DNA of 64,000 nucleotides from Ignavibacteriota bacterium (GTDB taxonomy: Bacteria > Bacteroidota > Ignavibacteria > Ignavibacteriales > Melioribacteraceae), in the NCBI GenBank assembly GCA_016716225.1, contig JADJWT010000001.1, forward strand, positions 2,304,501-2,368,500, written 5' to 3'. A program made the translations under genes and the position numbers. Under the pieces are notes generated by a model. That model saw nothing but the letters and a program-made list of their open reading frames with translations, ran no database searches and was not told the DNA's origin. Positions 43,180-53,720 of the stretch are shown piece after piece (positions within the stretch are counted from its first letter, which is position 1; every line of letters begins with the position of its first letter).

Positions 43180-44016
43180 TTATTTAATAATAAAATATTT
43201 TATAAGCCGGTGTTGAGTTAAAACAATTAAATGATTTTCCAATATTTCAGCATCTACAATTTTTTCATCATTCAAATTTGGGAAGTTTAAAAATTTACTA
43301 ATTGTTTTTTTTTCTGAAAGATCGAAAATTTCAATTTGATTTTTACTGATAAAAGCTAAATTATTTTCAACAATTTTTATTTTTTCAGCTTCAGAATTTA
43401 TTTTAAAATAGAAAAGATCATTTCCATATTGATCAAAAACTTTAATTGTTTCTTCATCAAGAATGAACAAATTATTCAAATCATCAATTGTTAAACTTAC
43501 CGGATTATTTATTGCAAAATTTCCGGCATCGTTACCGCCAATTTCTTGAAGAAATTCCCCGGTTAAATTGAATTTCAAAATTTTGTTATTATCGGAATCT
43601 AAAATAAATAAATCACCAATGTTAGAAATTTCAATACAAATTGGGTAACCAAACTCAATTTCATTTTGAGAATTTTTGCCGGAATATTCAGAAAGAAAAT
43701 TTAAATCTTTATCAAACCTTTGAATTCTATTATTGTTTTTATCGGCAACATATAAACTTAAAGTATTTGTAACTAAATCTATAGGTTCATCAAATGTGGA
43801 ATTTTCCCAGCCAAATCCGCCGATTGAATTTAATAATTTTCCGGTTGAATCAAATTTTGAAATCGTATTTGACTTAATATCTGCAACAAAAAAATTGTTT
43901 GATAAATCAATATCAAACGCAGAAGCATTTTCAAAATTTCCAAAATCATCTACAAATTGCAATGATTGAGAAATAGAAATTGAATGCAAAACAAAAAGTG
44001 CAATAATTATTTTCAT
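43180..44016 (-). CDS. Secreted six-bladed NHL-type beta-propeller protein
   Basis: A 278 aa protein with a signal peptide (about 1-17, ending SISQS) and about five to six NHL-like repeats with the pattern G-x-x-x-V-x-D-x-x-N-x-R-I-x-x-F (for example LYVADKNNNRIQRFDKD, LFILDSDNNKILKFNLTG). The fold is likely a propeller used for binding or recognition. It heads the four-gene minus-strand operon and is divergent from nth. Confidence 0.8.
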   Translation of the reverse strand: MKIIIALFVLHSISISQSLQFVDDFGNFENASAFDIDLSNNFFVADIKSNTISKFDSTGKLLNSIGGFGWENSTFDEPIDLVTNTLSLYVADKNNNRIQRFDKDLNFLSEYSGKNSQNEIEFGYPICIEISNIGDLFILDSDNNKILKFNLTGEFLQEIGGNDAGNFAINNPVSLTIDDLNNLFILDEETIKVFDQYGNDLFYFKINSEAEKIKIVENNLAFISKNQIEIFDLSEKKTISKFLNFPNLNDEKIVDAEILENHLIVLTQHRLIKYFIIK

Positions 44017-44076
44017 AAAATAAAATTAGGTAAAATGTTATTTTTAGAAAAGTCAATATTGAAAAGAATTTTGTAA

Positions 44077-44724
44077 ATGAAAAAAGTTGAGCAAAATAGA
44101 ATTGAAAAAATATTTCGAATTTTAAAGGAAGAATATCCTAATACAAAACCGCAACTTGAGTTTTCAAATCCTCTCGAATTACTAATTGCAACAATTCTTA
44201 GCGCACAATGCACAGATGCAAGAGTGAATATTGTAACTAAAGATTTGTTTAAAAAGTTTAATTCTGCAGAAGATTTTGCAAAAGCAAATATTGGGGAATT
44301 GGAAAAGTATATTTTTTCAACCGGTTTTTATAAACAGAAGGCTAAAAATATTAAAAATTGCTGCAAAATTTTGGTTGATAATTTTCATACAAAAGTTCCA
44401 AATGATTTTGATGAATTAGTAAAACTACCGGGAGTGGGAAGAAAAACTGCATCGGTTGTTGCAGGACATGCTTTTAATATTCCCGCAATTGCTGTTGATA
44501 CACATGTAAATAGAATAACAAATTTGCTTGAAATTGTAAATTCCAAAAATCCGGAAATTATTGAAAATAAACTGAAAGAGATTTTACCAAAAGAAGATTG
44601 GGTAAATTCGACACATTGGTTTATAAATCATGGAAGAAAAGTTTGTATTGCAAGAAGACCAAAATGTGAAATTTGCATGATTGAAAATTTTTGTCCAAGT
44701 TCAAAATTGAAAAAGGAAAAGTGA
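44077..44724 (+). CDS. nth: Endonuclease III
   Basis: DNA glycosylase/AP lyase that removes oxidised pyrimidines. The 215 aa protein has the helix-hairpin-helix LPGVGRKTASVVAGHAF with catalytic Lys123, the catalytic Asp141 (AVDTHVNRI), and the C-terminal 4Fe-4S cluster Cys-x6-Cys-x2-Cys-x5-Cys (CIARRPKCEICMIENFC). Followed directly by the HD gene, whose ATG abuts its stop codon. Confidence 0.96.
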   Translation: MKKVEQNRIEKIFRILKEEYPNTKPQLEFSNPLELLIATILSAQCTDARVNIVTKDLFKKFNSAEDFAKANIGELEKYIFSTGFYKQKAKNIKNCCKILVDNFHTKVPNDFDELVKLPGVGRKTASVVAGHAFNIPAIAVDTHVNRITNLLEIVNSKNPEIIENKLKEILPKEDWVNSTHWFINHGRKVCIARRPKCEICMIENFCPSSKLKKEK

Positions 44725-45282
44725 ATGGAAAGAAATCGTGAATTTTGTCATAATCTTTTAAAAGAATATACTCAAAATGAAAGTCTGCTAAAACATGCAT
44801 ATTCTGTTGAAGCTTGCGTAAGATCATATGCACAAAAGTTTAATGAGGATACTGAGTTTTGGGGGAATGTTGCATTGCTGCATGATTTTGATTATGAAAA
44901 ATTTCCAACAATGGAAGAACATCCGTTTCAAGGTGAAAAAATTCTAAAGGAAAAAGGATTTTCAGAAGTTTTTACTCGGGCAATTTTATCTCATGCAGAT
45001 CATGCAAATGTTAAAAGAGAAAGTTTGTTAGAAAAAGTTTTATATGCTTGCGATGAATTATCGGGATTTATAACTGCGGTAACTTTAGTGAGACCAAATA
45101 AAAAAATTGATGAAGTTGAAGTAAGTTCAGTTAAGAAAAAAATGAAAGACAAAGCTTTTGCAAAGGCAGTTAGCAGAGATGATATTAAAAATGGAGCAGA
45201 TGATTTGGGAATTTCGTTAGATGAACATATTCAATTTTGTATAAGTGCAATGCGAGGAATTAAAGAAAATTTAGGTCTTTAA
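44725..45282 (+). CDS. HD-domain phosphohydrolase
   Basis: A 185 aa HD-family hydrolase: His24 (KHAYSVEACVR), the HD pair in LLHDFDYEKF (about 53-54), and later His residues in ILSHADHAN with Asp in CDELSGFI, forming the metal site. Substrates of such small HD proteins are usually nucleotides, but none can be read here. The ATG is adjacent to the nth stop codon. Confidence 0.85.
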   Translation: MERNREFCHNLLKEYTQNESLLKHAYSVEACVRSYAQKFNEDTEFWGNVALLHDFDYEKFPTMEEHPFQGEKILKEKGFSEVFTRAILSHADHANVKRESLLEKVLYACDELSGFITAVTLVRPNKKIDEVEVSSVKKKMKDKAFAKAVSRDDIKNGADDLGISLDEHIQFCISAMRGIKENLGL

Positions 45283-45559
45283 TTTTACACTATTTTTCGA
45301 CTTAAAATTTTTCTACATTTGTTCGAAAATTATTATAAGTGTTCTAAAAATAAGTTTTGATGGATTGTTTATTTGGATGACAAAAATATTTTGACTTGAC
45401 AATTTATACTAAACTTATCTAATTTGAGTCACTAAATTTTTAATTGTTACCGAGAAGGAAATTTATATAGAGTATTTGTTACCATTTAATTTGATTTACA
45501 AATAATTAATTGTCTAAGTTTGTAATCTAATTTAACTAAGTTAATTTGGGGATTAGTAA
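45283..45559 (+). other. Intergenic region before the T9SS locus
   Basis: 277 bp without a coding gene. Near its middle (about 45395-45430) are a TTGACA-like sequence and an AT-rich stretch ending TAATTTG, a near match to the -7 element but one base short. No hairpin terminator after the HD gene was found. It likely holds the promoter for porU. Confidence 0.3.
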
Positions 45560-48500
45560 GTGAACAAATACTTTTTAATAGGTTTCCTATTTTTTTATTC
45601 TTTTGTTTCCGCCCAAGATGATTTTAAAATTTTATCATCATCAACTAATTCCTTAATAATTGAATACACACCGATTTACGAAGATACATCACTTTCGTAT
45701 TTCAATTCCGAAATGTATAGAAATTCAGAAATTCGAAATTGCTTTAAAAAAGAAACAATTCAAGGAATGCCTCAAGTTCCCATTAGAGTTTTTAATATTG
45801 GTGTTCCACAAGAATTTGGAAACAATTTACGAGTTTTGAAATCAGATTATAAAATTTTGCATGGAAATTTGAAACCACTTCCGAATATTAAAAAGATAAG
45901 TGGATTTCCAGAATTATCATATATAAAATCTACCGATTATATTAATTATAAATATCCTGAATTAGTTTCATTTGGTGAATTTGGTAAAATCCGAGAAGCT
46001 CAAGTTCAAGATATAATTGTAAATCCGGTTTTATTTGATCCGGTAAATTCTGAAATAAAATTCTACACAAAAGTTATTTTCCAAATTGATTTTGCAAATT
46101 CTTCAAATCAGAACAGAAACAAAATTTCGGAATTTGCAGCAGATTTAATTATTAATAAGGAAGTTGCAAAACACTGGGGAAGCGAAAAAAAACTTTCAAA
46201 AGTATCTGCACAAAATTCTGTTCTTGCACAAGGTGATTGGTATAAATTTGAAATTACCGAAGAAGGAATTTACAAAATCGATAAAACTTATTTAACTGAA
46301 TTAGGAATTTCTGTAAATTCAATTGATCCAAGAACAATAAAGATTTACAATAACGGCGGTTATATTTTACCTTGGAGTGTTTCTTCTTCAAGACCACAGG
46401 ATTTAGTTGAAAATGCAATTTATATTTCCGGCGAAGAAGACGGTACTTTTGGAGATAGTGATTACATTTTATTTTACGGGAGAGGTGTAAATTTCTGGGA
46501 ATACAATAATGTATCTAATAGAATAACAAGAAATAAAAATTATTATTCAAATAAAAATTATTATTGGATTACGTTCGGCGGATCTAACGGTAAAAGAATG
46601 GAAATACAAAATAATTTATCTGCATCGCCAGATTTTACTCAAACATCAACAAAAGCTTATGTTTATAGAGATGAAGACAAACAAAATTTAATGAGTACTG
46701 GATTATTGTATGTTGAAGATACTTATACTTCTTCGGCAAAAACAAAAACTTATACAAATTTATTAAATGAATTTATTCCGGATAGTTCAATCAATTACAC
46801 TTTTCAATTTGTGAACGGAGCAGCAAAACAGAATTTACTTACAATTGATGAAAATTCCACAAGAATTTTATCAAGATTAATTCCCGGACCATCAACAGAT
46901 GCTACTTACACTTATGGAACTGCTTTCCGAAGTTTTGCTACTTTTCAGGGGAATTTACCGGAAAATAGATCTGTCCTAAAATTTACTTTTACTCCGGGTG
47001 AAATTTCTGATAAAGGACATTTAGATTATTTTGAAATTGAATATCACAAAAATTTAACTGCAACTGATAATGAACTATTGTTTTTTTCAAAACAAGTAAA
47101 TGGAAATATTAAATATAGTGGAAATAATTTTAGTGGAAGTGATTTTAAAGTTTTCAATTTAAGTGATTTTTCTAATACTAAAATTGTTGATGTATCGATT
47201 ACCGGCGGAAATTTTGAATTCACGAGTTTGGAAAATTCTGACTTGGTTTCAAAATATTTAGCTGTTCATTCAAGCAAATTTAGAAAACCAAATAAGGGAA
47301 TTAAGGAAACAAATTCGAATATTAGAGGAGAACTTTTAGGAGTAAAAAATATAATTATTTCTCCGATCATATTTAAAGATCAAGCTGAAAGATTAAAAAA
47401 TTATAGAGAGAGTGAAGCTCAATTTCCAATTTCTTCTGAAGTCTTTTACATCGAAAATATTTATAAAGAATTTTCCGGAGGATTACTTGATCCAACTTCA
47501 ATTCGAGATTTTTTAAAATATGCGTTTGAAAATTGGCAGATAAAACCGGAATATGTTTTACTCTTTGGAGATGGTGATTATGATTATTTAAACATTGAAG
47601 AAATCGGTAAAAATTTTATTCCAACTTATCAACAACTTGAATCTATGTACGAAATTGATTCCTATCCTTATGATGATTTTTATTCAAGAATTTCTGGAAA
47701 TGATATAAAAGCTGATTTAGGAGTTGGAAGATTAAGTGTAACTAATCTAAACGAAGCAAAAATTGTTGTTGATAAAATTATTAGTTATGAAACTGATCAA
47801 AATGAAGGTCTATGGCGAAACAGAATTACCCTTTTAGGAGATGATGGATGGGCAGGTTATAATAATATAACCAATAAAGATGATGATGATGGAAGTTTGC
47901 ACACAAATCAATCTGAAAAACTTGCAAAACAATTTATTCCAAACAATTTTGATAGAAAAAAAATTTACTTATCAAATTTTCAAACAGTAAGAACAGGTAT
48001 TGGAAGAAGAAAGCCGACATGCAATACTGAAATTATAAATGCGATTAATAATGGAACTATAATTTTAAATTACTTCGGACACGGTAGTCCAAACGTTTGG
48101 GCAGATGAACAAGTTTTTGAAAGGGCTGTTTCTATTCCTCAACTTAAAAATAAAGAATTGTTTTTCTTAACTGCCGCAACCTGTGACTTTGGAAAATATG
48201 ATGATCCAAATTTGCAAAGTGCAACAGAAGAAATGATCTTAATGGAAAATTTTGGAATGATTGGAGGAATTTCTGCAGTTAGACCTGTTTATTCAGGTGA
48301 TAATTATGCATTAACAACTACATTTTATAAATATATGCTGGGATTAAAGGACAGTATAGGCTTACCAATACGAATTGGGAAAGCATATTATAAACTCAAA
48401 AATGATAGATCTGGTGATAATGATGAAAGATTTCATTTGTTTTGTGATCCGGCGTTAAGATTAAATATTCCCAAATTACCATTAAAAATTACATCTGTAA

Positions 48501-49528
48501 ATAATTCTAATTTAGTACAGCCGATAAATATTTCTGCTTTAAGTTCTGTGAATATTAGCGGAAAAGTTTTAAATGCAGATTCTGCAATTAGCAATTTTAA
48601 TGGTGAAGCAATAATAACTGTATTCGATTCTAAAAGAACAATTCATCTTGAAGATATTAATTATAATATGGAAGACCAAGGCGGTGTAATTTTTAGAGGA
48701 AGAGCTTCTGTAAATAATGGCGAATTTTCAACAAGTTTTACTGTTCCGAAAGATATTTCATACGAAAATAAAAATGGTAAAATCTCAGCTTATTTTTTTA
48801 ATGATGAATTTGACGGAATTGGTTACACAGAAAATATAATTATCGGAGGAACCGATACAACAAATTCAAATGACGGAAAAGGTCCAGATATTGAAATATT
48901 GTATGATGATGAATTGGAAAATTCGTATTTGGTAAATCCTAATTTTAAGTTGAGAGTAAAACTTTTTGATGAAACTGGATTAAATACAACCGGTACCGGA
49001 ATTGGTCATAAGCTTGAAGCAATTCTAAATAATGATGAACAAAATTCAATTGATCTCACAAATTATTTTATTGGCGATTTGAATTCTGGAGGAAAATCTG
49101 GCGAAGTTAATTATAATTTTTCATCGTTAGAACCCGGAGAATATAAAATAAAAATTAACGCTTGGGATGTTTTCAATAATTTTTCATTCGAGGAAAATAG
49201 TTTTACAGTTGTTGATGGAGATAAATTAGCTATTCGTGAAGTTTATAATTATCCAAATCCATTTAGTTCAAATACACTTTTTACATTTCAGCATAATTTA
49301 AGTGATGCTGTAAATGTTAAAATTAAAATATATACTGTTGCTGGAAGAGTTATAAAAGAAATAAATGCATCAAATGTTGAAGATAAATTTGTAAAGTTAG
49401 AATGGGATGGAAAAGATGAAGATAATAATAAAATTGGAAACGGTACATATTTATATAAACTAATTGTAGAAAGTATAGATGGAGAATACACCGAGAATAT
49501 TCTTGGAAAATTGGCGGTTATTAGGTAA
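45560..49528 (+). CDS. porU: Type IX secretion system sortase PorU (C25 peptidase family)
   Basis: A 1322 aa outer-membrane-associated protein with a signal peptide (about 1-19) and a gingipain-type (C25) caspase-fold peptidase domain (about 590-960). Catalytic His841 (NYFGHGSPNVWADE) and Cys875 (LTAATCDFGKYD) are both present, so this copy looks active. An FlgD-like Ig/secretion tail closes it (about 1235-1322; YNYPNPFSSNT, YTVAGRVIKEI, WDGKDEDNNKIGNGTYLYK). PorU removes the C-terminal signal of T9SS cargo and attaches the protein to the surface. The start is GTG. It is 51 bp before the PorV-like gene. Confidence 0.93.
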   Translation: MNKYFLIGFLFFYSFVSAQDDFKILSSSTNSLIIEYTPIYEDTSLSYFNSEMYRNSEIRNCFKKETIQGMPQVPIRVFNIGVPQEFGNNLRVLKSDYKILHGNLKPLPNIKKISGFPELSYIKSTDYINYKYPELVSFGEFGKIREAQVQDIIVNPVLFDPVNSEIKFYTKVIFQIDFANSSNQNRNKISEFAADLIINKEVAKHWGSEKKLSKVSAQNSVLAQGDWYKFEITEEGIYKIDKTYLTELGISVNSIDPRTIKIYNNGGYILPWSVSSSRPQDLVENAIYISGEEDGTFGDSDYILFYGRGVNFWEYNNVSNRITRNKNYYSNKNYYWITFGGSNGKRMEIQNNLSASPDFTQTSTKAYVYRDEDKQNLMSTGLLYVEDTYTSSAKTKTYTNLLNEFIPDSSINYTFQFVNGAAKQNLLTIDENSTRILSRLIPGPSTDATYTYGTAFRSFATFQGNLPENRSVLKFTFTPGEISDKGHLDYFEIEYHKNLTATDNELLFFSKQVNGNIKYSGNNFSGSDFKVFNLSDFSNTKIVDVSITGGNFEFTSLENSDLVSKYLAVHSSKFRKPNKGIKETNSNIRGELLGVKNIIISPIIFKDQAERLKNYRESEAQFPISSEVFYIENIYKEFSGGLLDPTSIRDFLKYAFENWQIKPEYVLLFGDGDYDYLNIEEIGKNFIPTYQQLESMYEIDSYPYDDFYSRISGNDIKADLGVGRLSVTNLNEAKIVVDKIISYETDQNEGLWRNRITLLGDDGWAGYNNITNKDDDDGSLHTNQSEKLAKQFIPNNFDRKKIYLSNFQTVRTGIGRRKPTCNTEIINAINNGTIILNYFGHGSPNVWADEQVFERAVSIPQLKNKELFFLTAATCDFGKYDDPNLQSATEEMILMENFGMIGGISAVRPVYSGDNYALTTTFYKYMLGLKDSIGLPIRIGKAYYKLKNDRSGDNDERFHLFCDPALRLNIPKLPLKITSVNNSNLVQPINISALSSVNISGKVLNADSAISNFNGEAIITVFDSKRTIHLEDINYNMEDQGGVIFRGRASVNNGEFSTSFTVPKDISYENKNGKISAYFFNDEFDGIGYTENIIIGGTDTTNSNDGKGPDIEILYDDELENSYLVNPNFKLRVKLFDETGLNTTGTGIGHKLEAILNNDEQNSIDLTNYFIGDLNSGGKSGEVNYNFSSLEPGEYKIKINAWDVFNNFSFEENSFTVVDGDKLAIREVYNYPNPFSSNTLFTFQHNLSDAVNVKIKIYTVAGRVIKEINASNVEDKFVKLEWDGKDEDNNKIGNGTYLYKLIVESIDGEYTENILGKLAVIR

Positions 49529-49579
49529 AATTAAAATCGCCTTGTTTAAAAATTTTTATCAATTTGGAGGTAGATTTAG

Positions 49580-50743
49580 ATGAAAAAACTAATAATGACA
49601 TTGGTATTTTTACCAATGTTAATAATATTTACTAATAAAATTCATGCTCAAGGTGAAGCTGCTGTTCCGTTTTTATTACTTGCTCCGGATTCAAGGGCTG
49701 GTGGTGTTGGTGAATCTGGCGGTGGACTTGCAGATAATTCGGCAGCAATTTTTTGGAATCCTGCCGGAATTGCATTTTTAACCGGATCAGAAGCAAGTAT
49801 AACACATAGTAAATGGCTGCCGCAATTCGGACTTGATGATTTATTCTATGATTATCTAACATACAGACAATATGTGGAAGAAATTGACGGAAGCATTACA
49901 TCAAGTATAACATTTATGAATTACGGAACTTTCATCAGAACCGGAGAAGATTCACCAACTGAGTTAGGAACTTTTAGATCATTTGATGCAGCTTTAACAA
50001 TTGGATATGCAGCTAAATTACATTCCGATTGGGGATTAGGTTTAAATTTTAGAGTAATTCATTCAAGATTATCTGATAAACCAACTGCTGGCGAAAAAGG
50101 TGAAGGAGTTTCTACAACCGTAAGTTTTGATCTTGCAACAATGTGGAGACCCGAAGATTTAAATATTCCGTTAATTGGAAATATTGGAAATAAATTTAGT
50201 TTGGGATTAAACTTAAGTAATGTTGGACCAAAAATATATTACATAGATCAATCGCAAGCAGATCCAATTCCTACAAATTTTAGATTTGGTATGGCATTTA
50301 GATTAATGGAAGATGATTTCAATTCTCTTACATTAACTACAGATGTTAGCAAACTTCTTGTTGATAGAGCTGATAGCGCATCCGAAAGAGCAGAATTCTA
50401 CGAAGCAATTTTTACTTCCTGGATGGATGATGATTTTAACACAGAGTTGAGAGATTTAGTAACTTCTGCCGGATTGGAATATTGGTACGGAGATGAAGAT
50501 TTTAAATTTGCATTACGAACCGGTTTCTTTTATGAAGATCCTAAATTTGGAAATAGAAAATTTGTTACTATCGGTGCCGGAATTAGATATGATTTATATG
50601 GATTTGATTTCAGTTATATTACAACAGATTTATTTAAAGATGGCGAACAACATCCACTTTCCGATACTCTAAGATTTACATTATCAATTGGTTGGGGAGC
50701 TACAACATCAAGTATTGGAAAAGGATTTCCGCGGGGAATTTAA
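49580..50743 (+). CDS. porV: PorV/PorQ-family outer-membrane protein
   Basis: A 387 aa barrel protein of the PorV type (signal peptide about 1-23). The start of the mature chain (LLLAPDSRAGGVGESGGGLADNS, AIFWNPAGIAFL, given in parts) is the family hallmark. PorV shuttles T9SS cargo to the PorU sortase on the cell surface, so the porU-porV pairing fits. A ribosome-binding site GGAGG precedes the ATG by about 8 nt. Confidence 0.9.
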   Translation: MKKLIMTLVFLPMLIIFTNKIHAQGEAAVPFLLLAPDSRAGGVGESGGGLADNSAAIFWNPAGIAFLTGSEASITHSKWLPQFGLDDLFYDYLTYRQYVEEIDGSITSSITFMNYGTFIRTGEDSPTELGTFRSFDAALTIGYAAKLHSDWGLGLNFRVIHSRLSDKPTAGEKGEGVSTTVSFDLATMWRPEDLNIPLIGNIGNKFSLGLNLSNVGPKIYYIDQSQADPIPTNFRFGMAFRLMEDDFNSLTLTTDVSKLLVDRADSASERAEFYEAIFTSWMDDDFNTELRDLVTSAGLEYWYGDEDFKFALRTGFFYEDPKFGNRKFVTIGAGIRYDLYGFDFSYITTDLFKDGEQHPLSDTLRFTLSIGWGATTSSIGKGFPRGI

Positions 50744-50751
50744 TTAAAATT

Positions 50752-53709
50752 ATGAATTTCAAATATTTTTCTATTTTTCTGCTATTTAGTTTGGGTAGTA
50801 TTTCTGCCCAAACTTTTTTCCCAAAAATTTCCGCACTTCAAAAAAATGTTACTAATGATGCTGCTCAATCAATTAATATTTTAGCTGTAATGGTTGAGTT
50901 TCAGCCGGATAAATTTGAATTAACTTATGGCGACGGAACATTCGGATCAATTTATACTCAGAATTATGGAAATTCTATTATTGATCCTTTGCCGCATGAT
51001 AAAAATTATTTTGAAGATCATTTAAAATTTGCGCAAAATTATTTTAATAAAATCTCGAACGGAAATGTTGATGTAAACTTTAATGTAATTCCGGAAATTG
51101 TTAAGGTTTCTAAATTTATGAGAGATTATTCTCCCGAAGAAGATGGAAGTTTTAAAGTTTTGGGAGATTTTGCAACTGAAGTTTGGAATTTAACTAATCA
51201 GCAAAATCCCGATTTGGATTTTTCTCAATATAATTTATTTATGATTTTTCATGCCGGAGTTGGGAAAGATATTTCAACTTCAAATTTACTAGGTGAGCCA
51301 AGAGATTTACCATCAATTTATATTAGTCTTAATTCTTTAAAAGATTTTTATGGAAATAATTTTGATGGAATAACTTTATCAAATGGATTTAAAATTACAA
51401 ATACAGCAATTTTACCGGAAACTGAATCAAGAGAAGAAAGTGGAATTGGCGGAACAGTTTTAATAGAACTTTCTATAAATGGTTTAATAGTTTCTAACAT
51501 TGCAAGTTATTTAGGATTGCCGGACTTATTTGATGCCGAAACCGGAAAAAGTGCAATTGGCAGATTTGGTTTGATGGATGGACAATCGCTATTTGCTTTT
51601 GGCGGATTGTTCCCGCCAGAACCATCTGCTTGGGAAAAAGTTTTTTTAGGATGGGAAGAACCAATAACTTTTGATTTTGATAAACCAAGTATAAATGTTG
51701 TAACTCGTCTCGCTTATGCATTGAATCGTGAACATTATAAAGTTGTTAAAATTCCAATTAACTCTACAGAATATTATTTGATTGAAAATAGACAACGTGA
51801 TGCAAACAAAGATGGTGCAAAAATTACATATAAAACAGATGGACTAATTAGAACAATTACTTTTGATAAAGATTTAGATAATTTCAATAACTACATAATT
51901 GATACATTGCGCGGAGTTGTAATTGATGTTGATGAATTTGATTGGGCAACGCCGGGTAATGGAATTCTAATTTGGCATATCGATGAAAAAATTATAAATG
52001 AAAATTTATCTACAAACAGAATTAACGTTGGAGAAAATCGCGGTGTTGATTTGGAAGAAGCAGATGGAATACAAGATATCGGCGAAGAATTTCAAACAAT
52101 TTTTGGAGATATTGTAATTGCCGAAGGTGATTCAAGCGATTTTTGGTTTGCAAGCAATCCTTCAAAATTATATAAAAATATTTTTTCTTCTGATACAAAA
52201 CCAAATACTAAAACAAACAGTGGTGCAAACAGCTTAATTACAATTTCCAATTTTGCCGATTTTGGAAATGAAATGACTTTTAGCCTAAATTTTGGTTCTG
52301 ATAAAGTTGATCTTATAAGCAGAATGGAAAATTTTGGTGAACATACAAATTTAAAAATTACCAAAAAAAATCCATCAAAAACTTTTACCGTTCAAGAAAA
52401 TGGATTGGTTATTAATTTCGGAAGTTTATTTATTCCAAATTTTTCTGATGTTGATTTTGCACTTGTTGAAAATAGAGTTGGTGAATATGTAGTTGGTTCA
52501 AAAGATAGTTTGCTAAATATTTTTTATTACGAAATTGAAAAAAATAATGAGAGTATAAATATTGAGGAAAAATGTACTTCACCAATTGTTGTTAATCAAA
52601 TAAATGAAAATGAAAGCGTAATTTTAGTTGGACTTGCAAATGGAGCAATCAAAACTTACAGGAATAATATTGCAATAAATTCCGCTCCAATCTTAGAAGA
52701 AACACTACAAATGTTTGATTCTGAAATAACGCAAATTGCAATTCTTGAAAATCAAATTGCGGCAATCAGCAAAAACAAATTCAAATTTTCAAATGAGAAT
52801 GAAATTAGCTTTCCAACAGATATTAAAAATTTTGTACTAACAAAAAATAAATCAAATAAGTTTACAGTAATTATTTTAACTTCAGAAAATTCCTTATATT
52901 CTTTCGTAAAAGGAGAGCAAACTTCAGAAAAAATTTATTCAAGTGAAAATGGAATTGATGGAATTGCAGTTTGTGATTTGCGAAAAACCGGCGAAAATTA
53001 TATTGTGTTTAATTCCGGAAATCAAATTCAAGCAATAAATTTTTTGGGAACTCAAGCAGAAAATTTTCCATATCAAAATAATTCAACAAATAATTTTGTT
53101 GGAATTCCAAATGTTGCTGATATAAATAATGACGAAAATGCCGATATAATTTCATTAAATGATAATGGCGATATTTATGCAATTTCCGGAACAGACGGAA
53201 AAATTATTTCCGAATTTCCTCTTTCTACCGGTGGAGAAATTTCCAGATTAAATACAATTATTAAACGGGAAAATGATTTATTGCTTTCGGCAACTTCATC
53301 AAAAAATGAAATTTTTTATTGGAGTATTAACTCAAGCGGAAACGTTCTTTGGAGAAGCAAATATGGTGATAATTTAAATAATTCTTCAATAAATTCTGCA
53401 TCAACAGAAAATCATATTTCAGAATTTTTTCCTAAAAATAAAACTTATAATTGGCCAAATCCGGTTTATGGAAATGAGACTTTTATAAGAACTTATGTTT
53501 CAGAAGATTCAAAAGTTAAAGTGAAAATTTTTGATTTAGCCGGAGATTTTGTCGATGAATTTAATTTTAACGCAGTAGGTGGCCTAGATTCTGAATATTC
53601 TTGGAATGTGACAAACATCCAAAGTGGAGCTTACTTAGCACATCTTGAAGTAACTTCAAACAGCGGAAAATCTGAAAATAAAATTATTAAAATAGCTATC
53701 GTTAAGTAA
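50752..53709 (+). CDS. M6-like protein without HExxH (predicted pseudoprotease) with T9SS sorting tail
   Basis: A 985 aa secreted protein. I chose the ATG at 50752 because it gives a good signal peptide (NFKYFSIFLLFSLGSISAQ), unlike the upstream start at 50692. The region about 130-330 follows the M6 (immune inhibitor A) pattern, including LGLPDLFDAETGKSAIGRFG, LMDGQ and AWEKVFLGWEEP, but the HExxH position reads SNIAS (residues 248-252), so the zinc site is lost. Residues about 550-880 look like a beta-propeller (VCBS/FG-GAP-like ADINNDENADIISLND). The tail (about 905-985, NWPNPVYGNE, KIFDLAGDFVDEF, SGAYLAHLEV) is a T9SS type A sorting domain. Start is 8 bp after porV. Confidence 0.8.
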   Translation: MNFKYFSIFLLFSLGSISAQTFFPKISALQKNVTNDAAQSINILAVMVEFQPDKFELTYGDGTFGSIYTQNYGNSIIDPLPHDKNYFEDHLKFAQNYFNKISNGNVDVNFNVIPEIVKVSKFMRDYSPEEDGSFKVLGDFATEVWNLTNQQNPDLDFSQYNLFMIFHAGVGKDISTSNLLGEPRDLPSIYISLNSLKDFYGNNFDGITLSNGFKITNTAILPETESREESGIGGTVLIELSINGLIVSNIASYLGLPDLFDAETGKSAIGRFGLMDGQSLFAFGGLFPPEPSAWEKVFLGWEEPITFDFDKPSINVVTRLAYALNREHYKVVKIPINSTEYYLIENRQRDANKDGAKITYKTDGLIRTITFDKDLDNFNNYIIDTLRGVVIDVDEFDWATPGNGILIWHIDEKIINENLSTNRINVGENRGVDLEEADGIQDIGEEFQTIFGDIVIAEGDSSDFWFASNPSKLYKNIFSSDTKPNTKTNSGANSLITISNFADFGNEMTFSLNFGSDKVDLISRMENFGEHTNLKITKKNPSKTFTVQENGLVINFGSLFIPNFSDVDFALVENRVGEYVVGSKDSLLNIFYYEIEKNNESINIEEKCTSPIVVNQINENESVILVGLANGAIKTYRNNIAINSAPILEETLQMFDSEITQIAILENQIAAISKNKFKFSNENEISFPTDIKNFVLTKNKSNKFTVIILTSENSLYSFVKGEQTSEKIYSSENGIDGIAVCDLRKTGENYIVFNSGNQIQAINFLGTQAENFPYQNNSTNNFVGIPNVADINNDENADIISLNDNGDIYAISGTDGKIISEFPLSTGGEISRLNTIIKRENDLLLSATSSKNEIFYWSINSSGNVLWRSKYGDNLNNSSINSASTENHISEFFPKNKTYNWPNPVYGNETFIRTYVSEDSKVKVKIFDLAGDFVDEFNFNAVGGLDSEYSWNVTNIQSGAYLAHLEVTSNSGKSENKIIKIAIVK

Positions 53710-53720
53710 TCAATTCTTAT

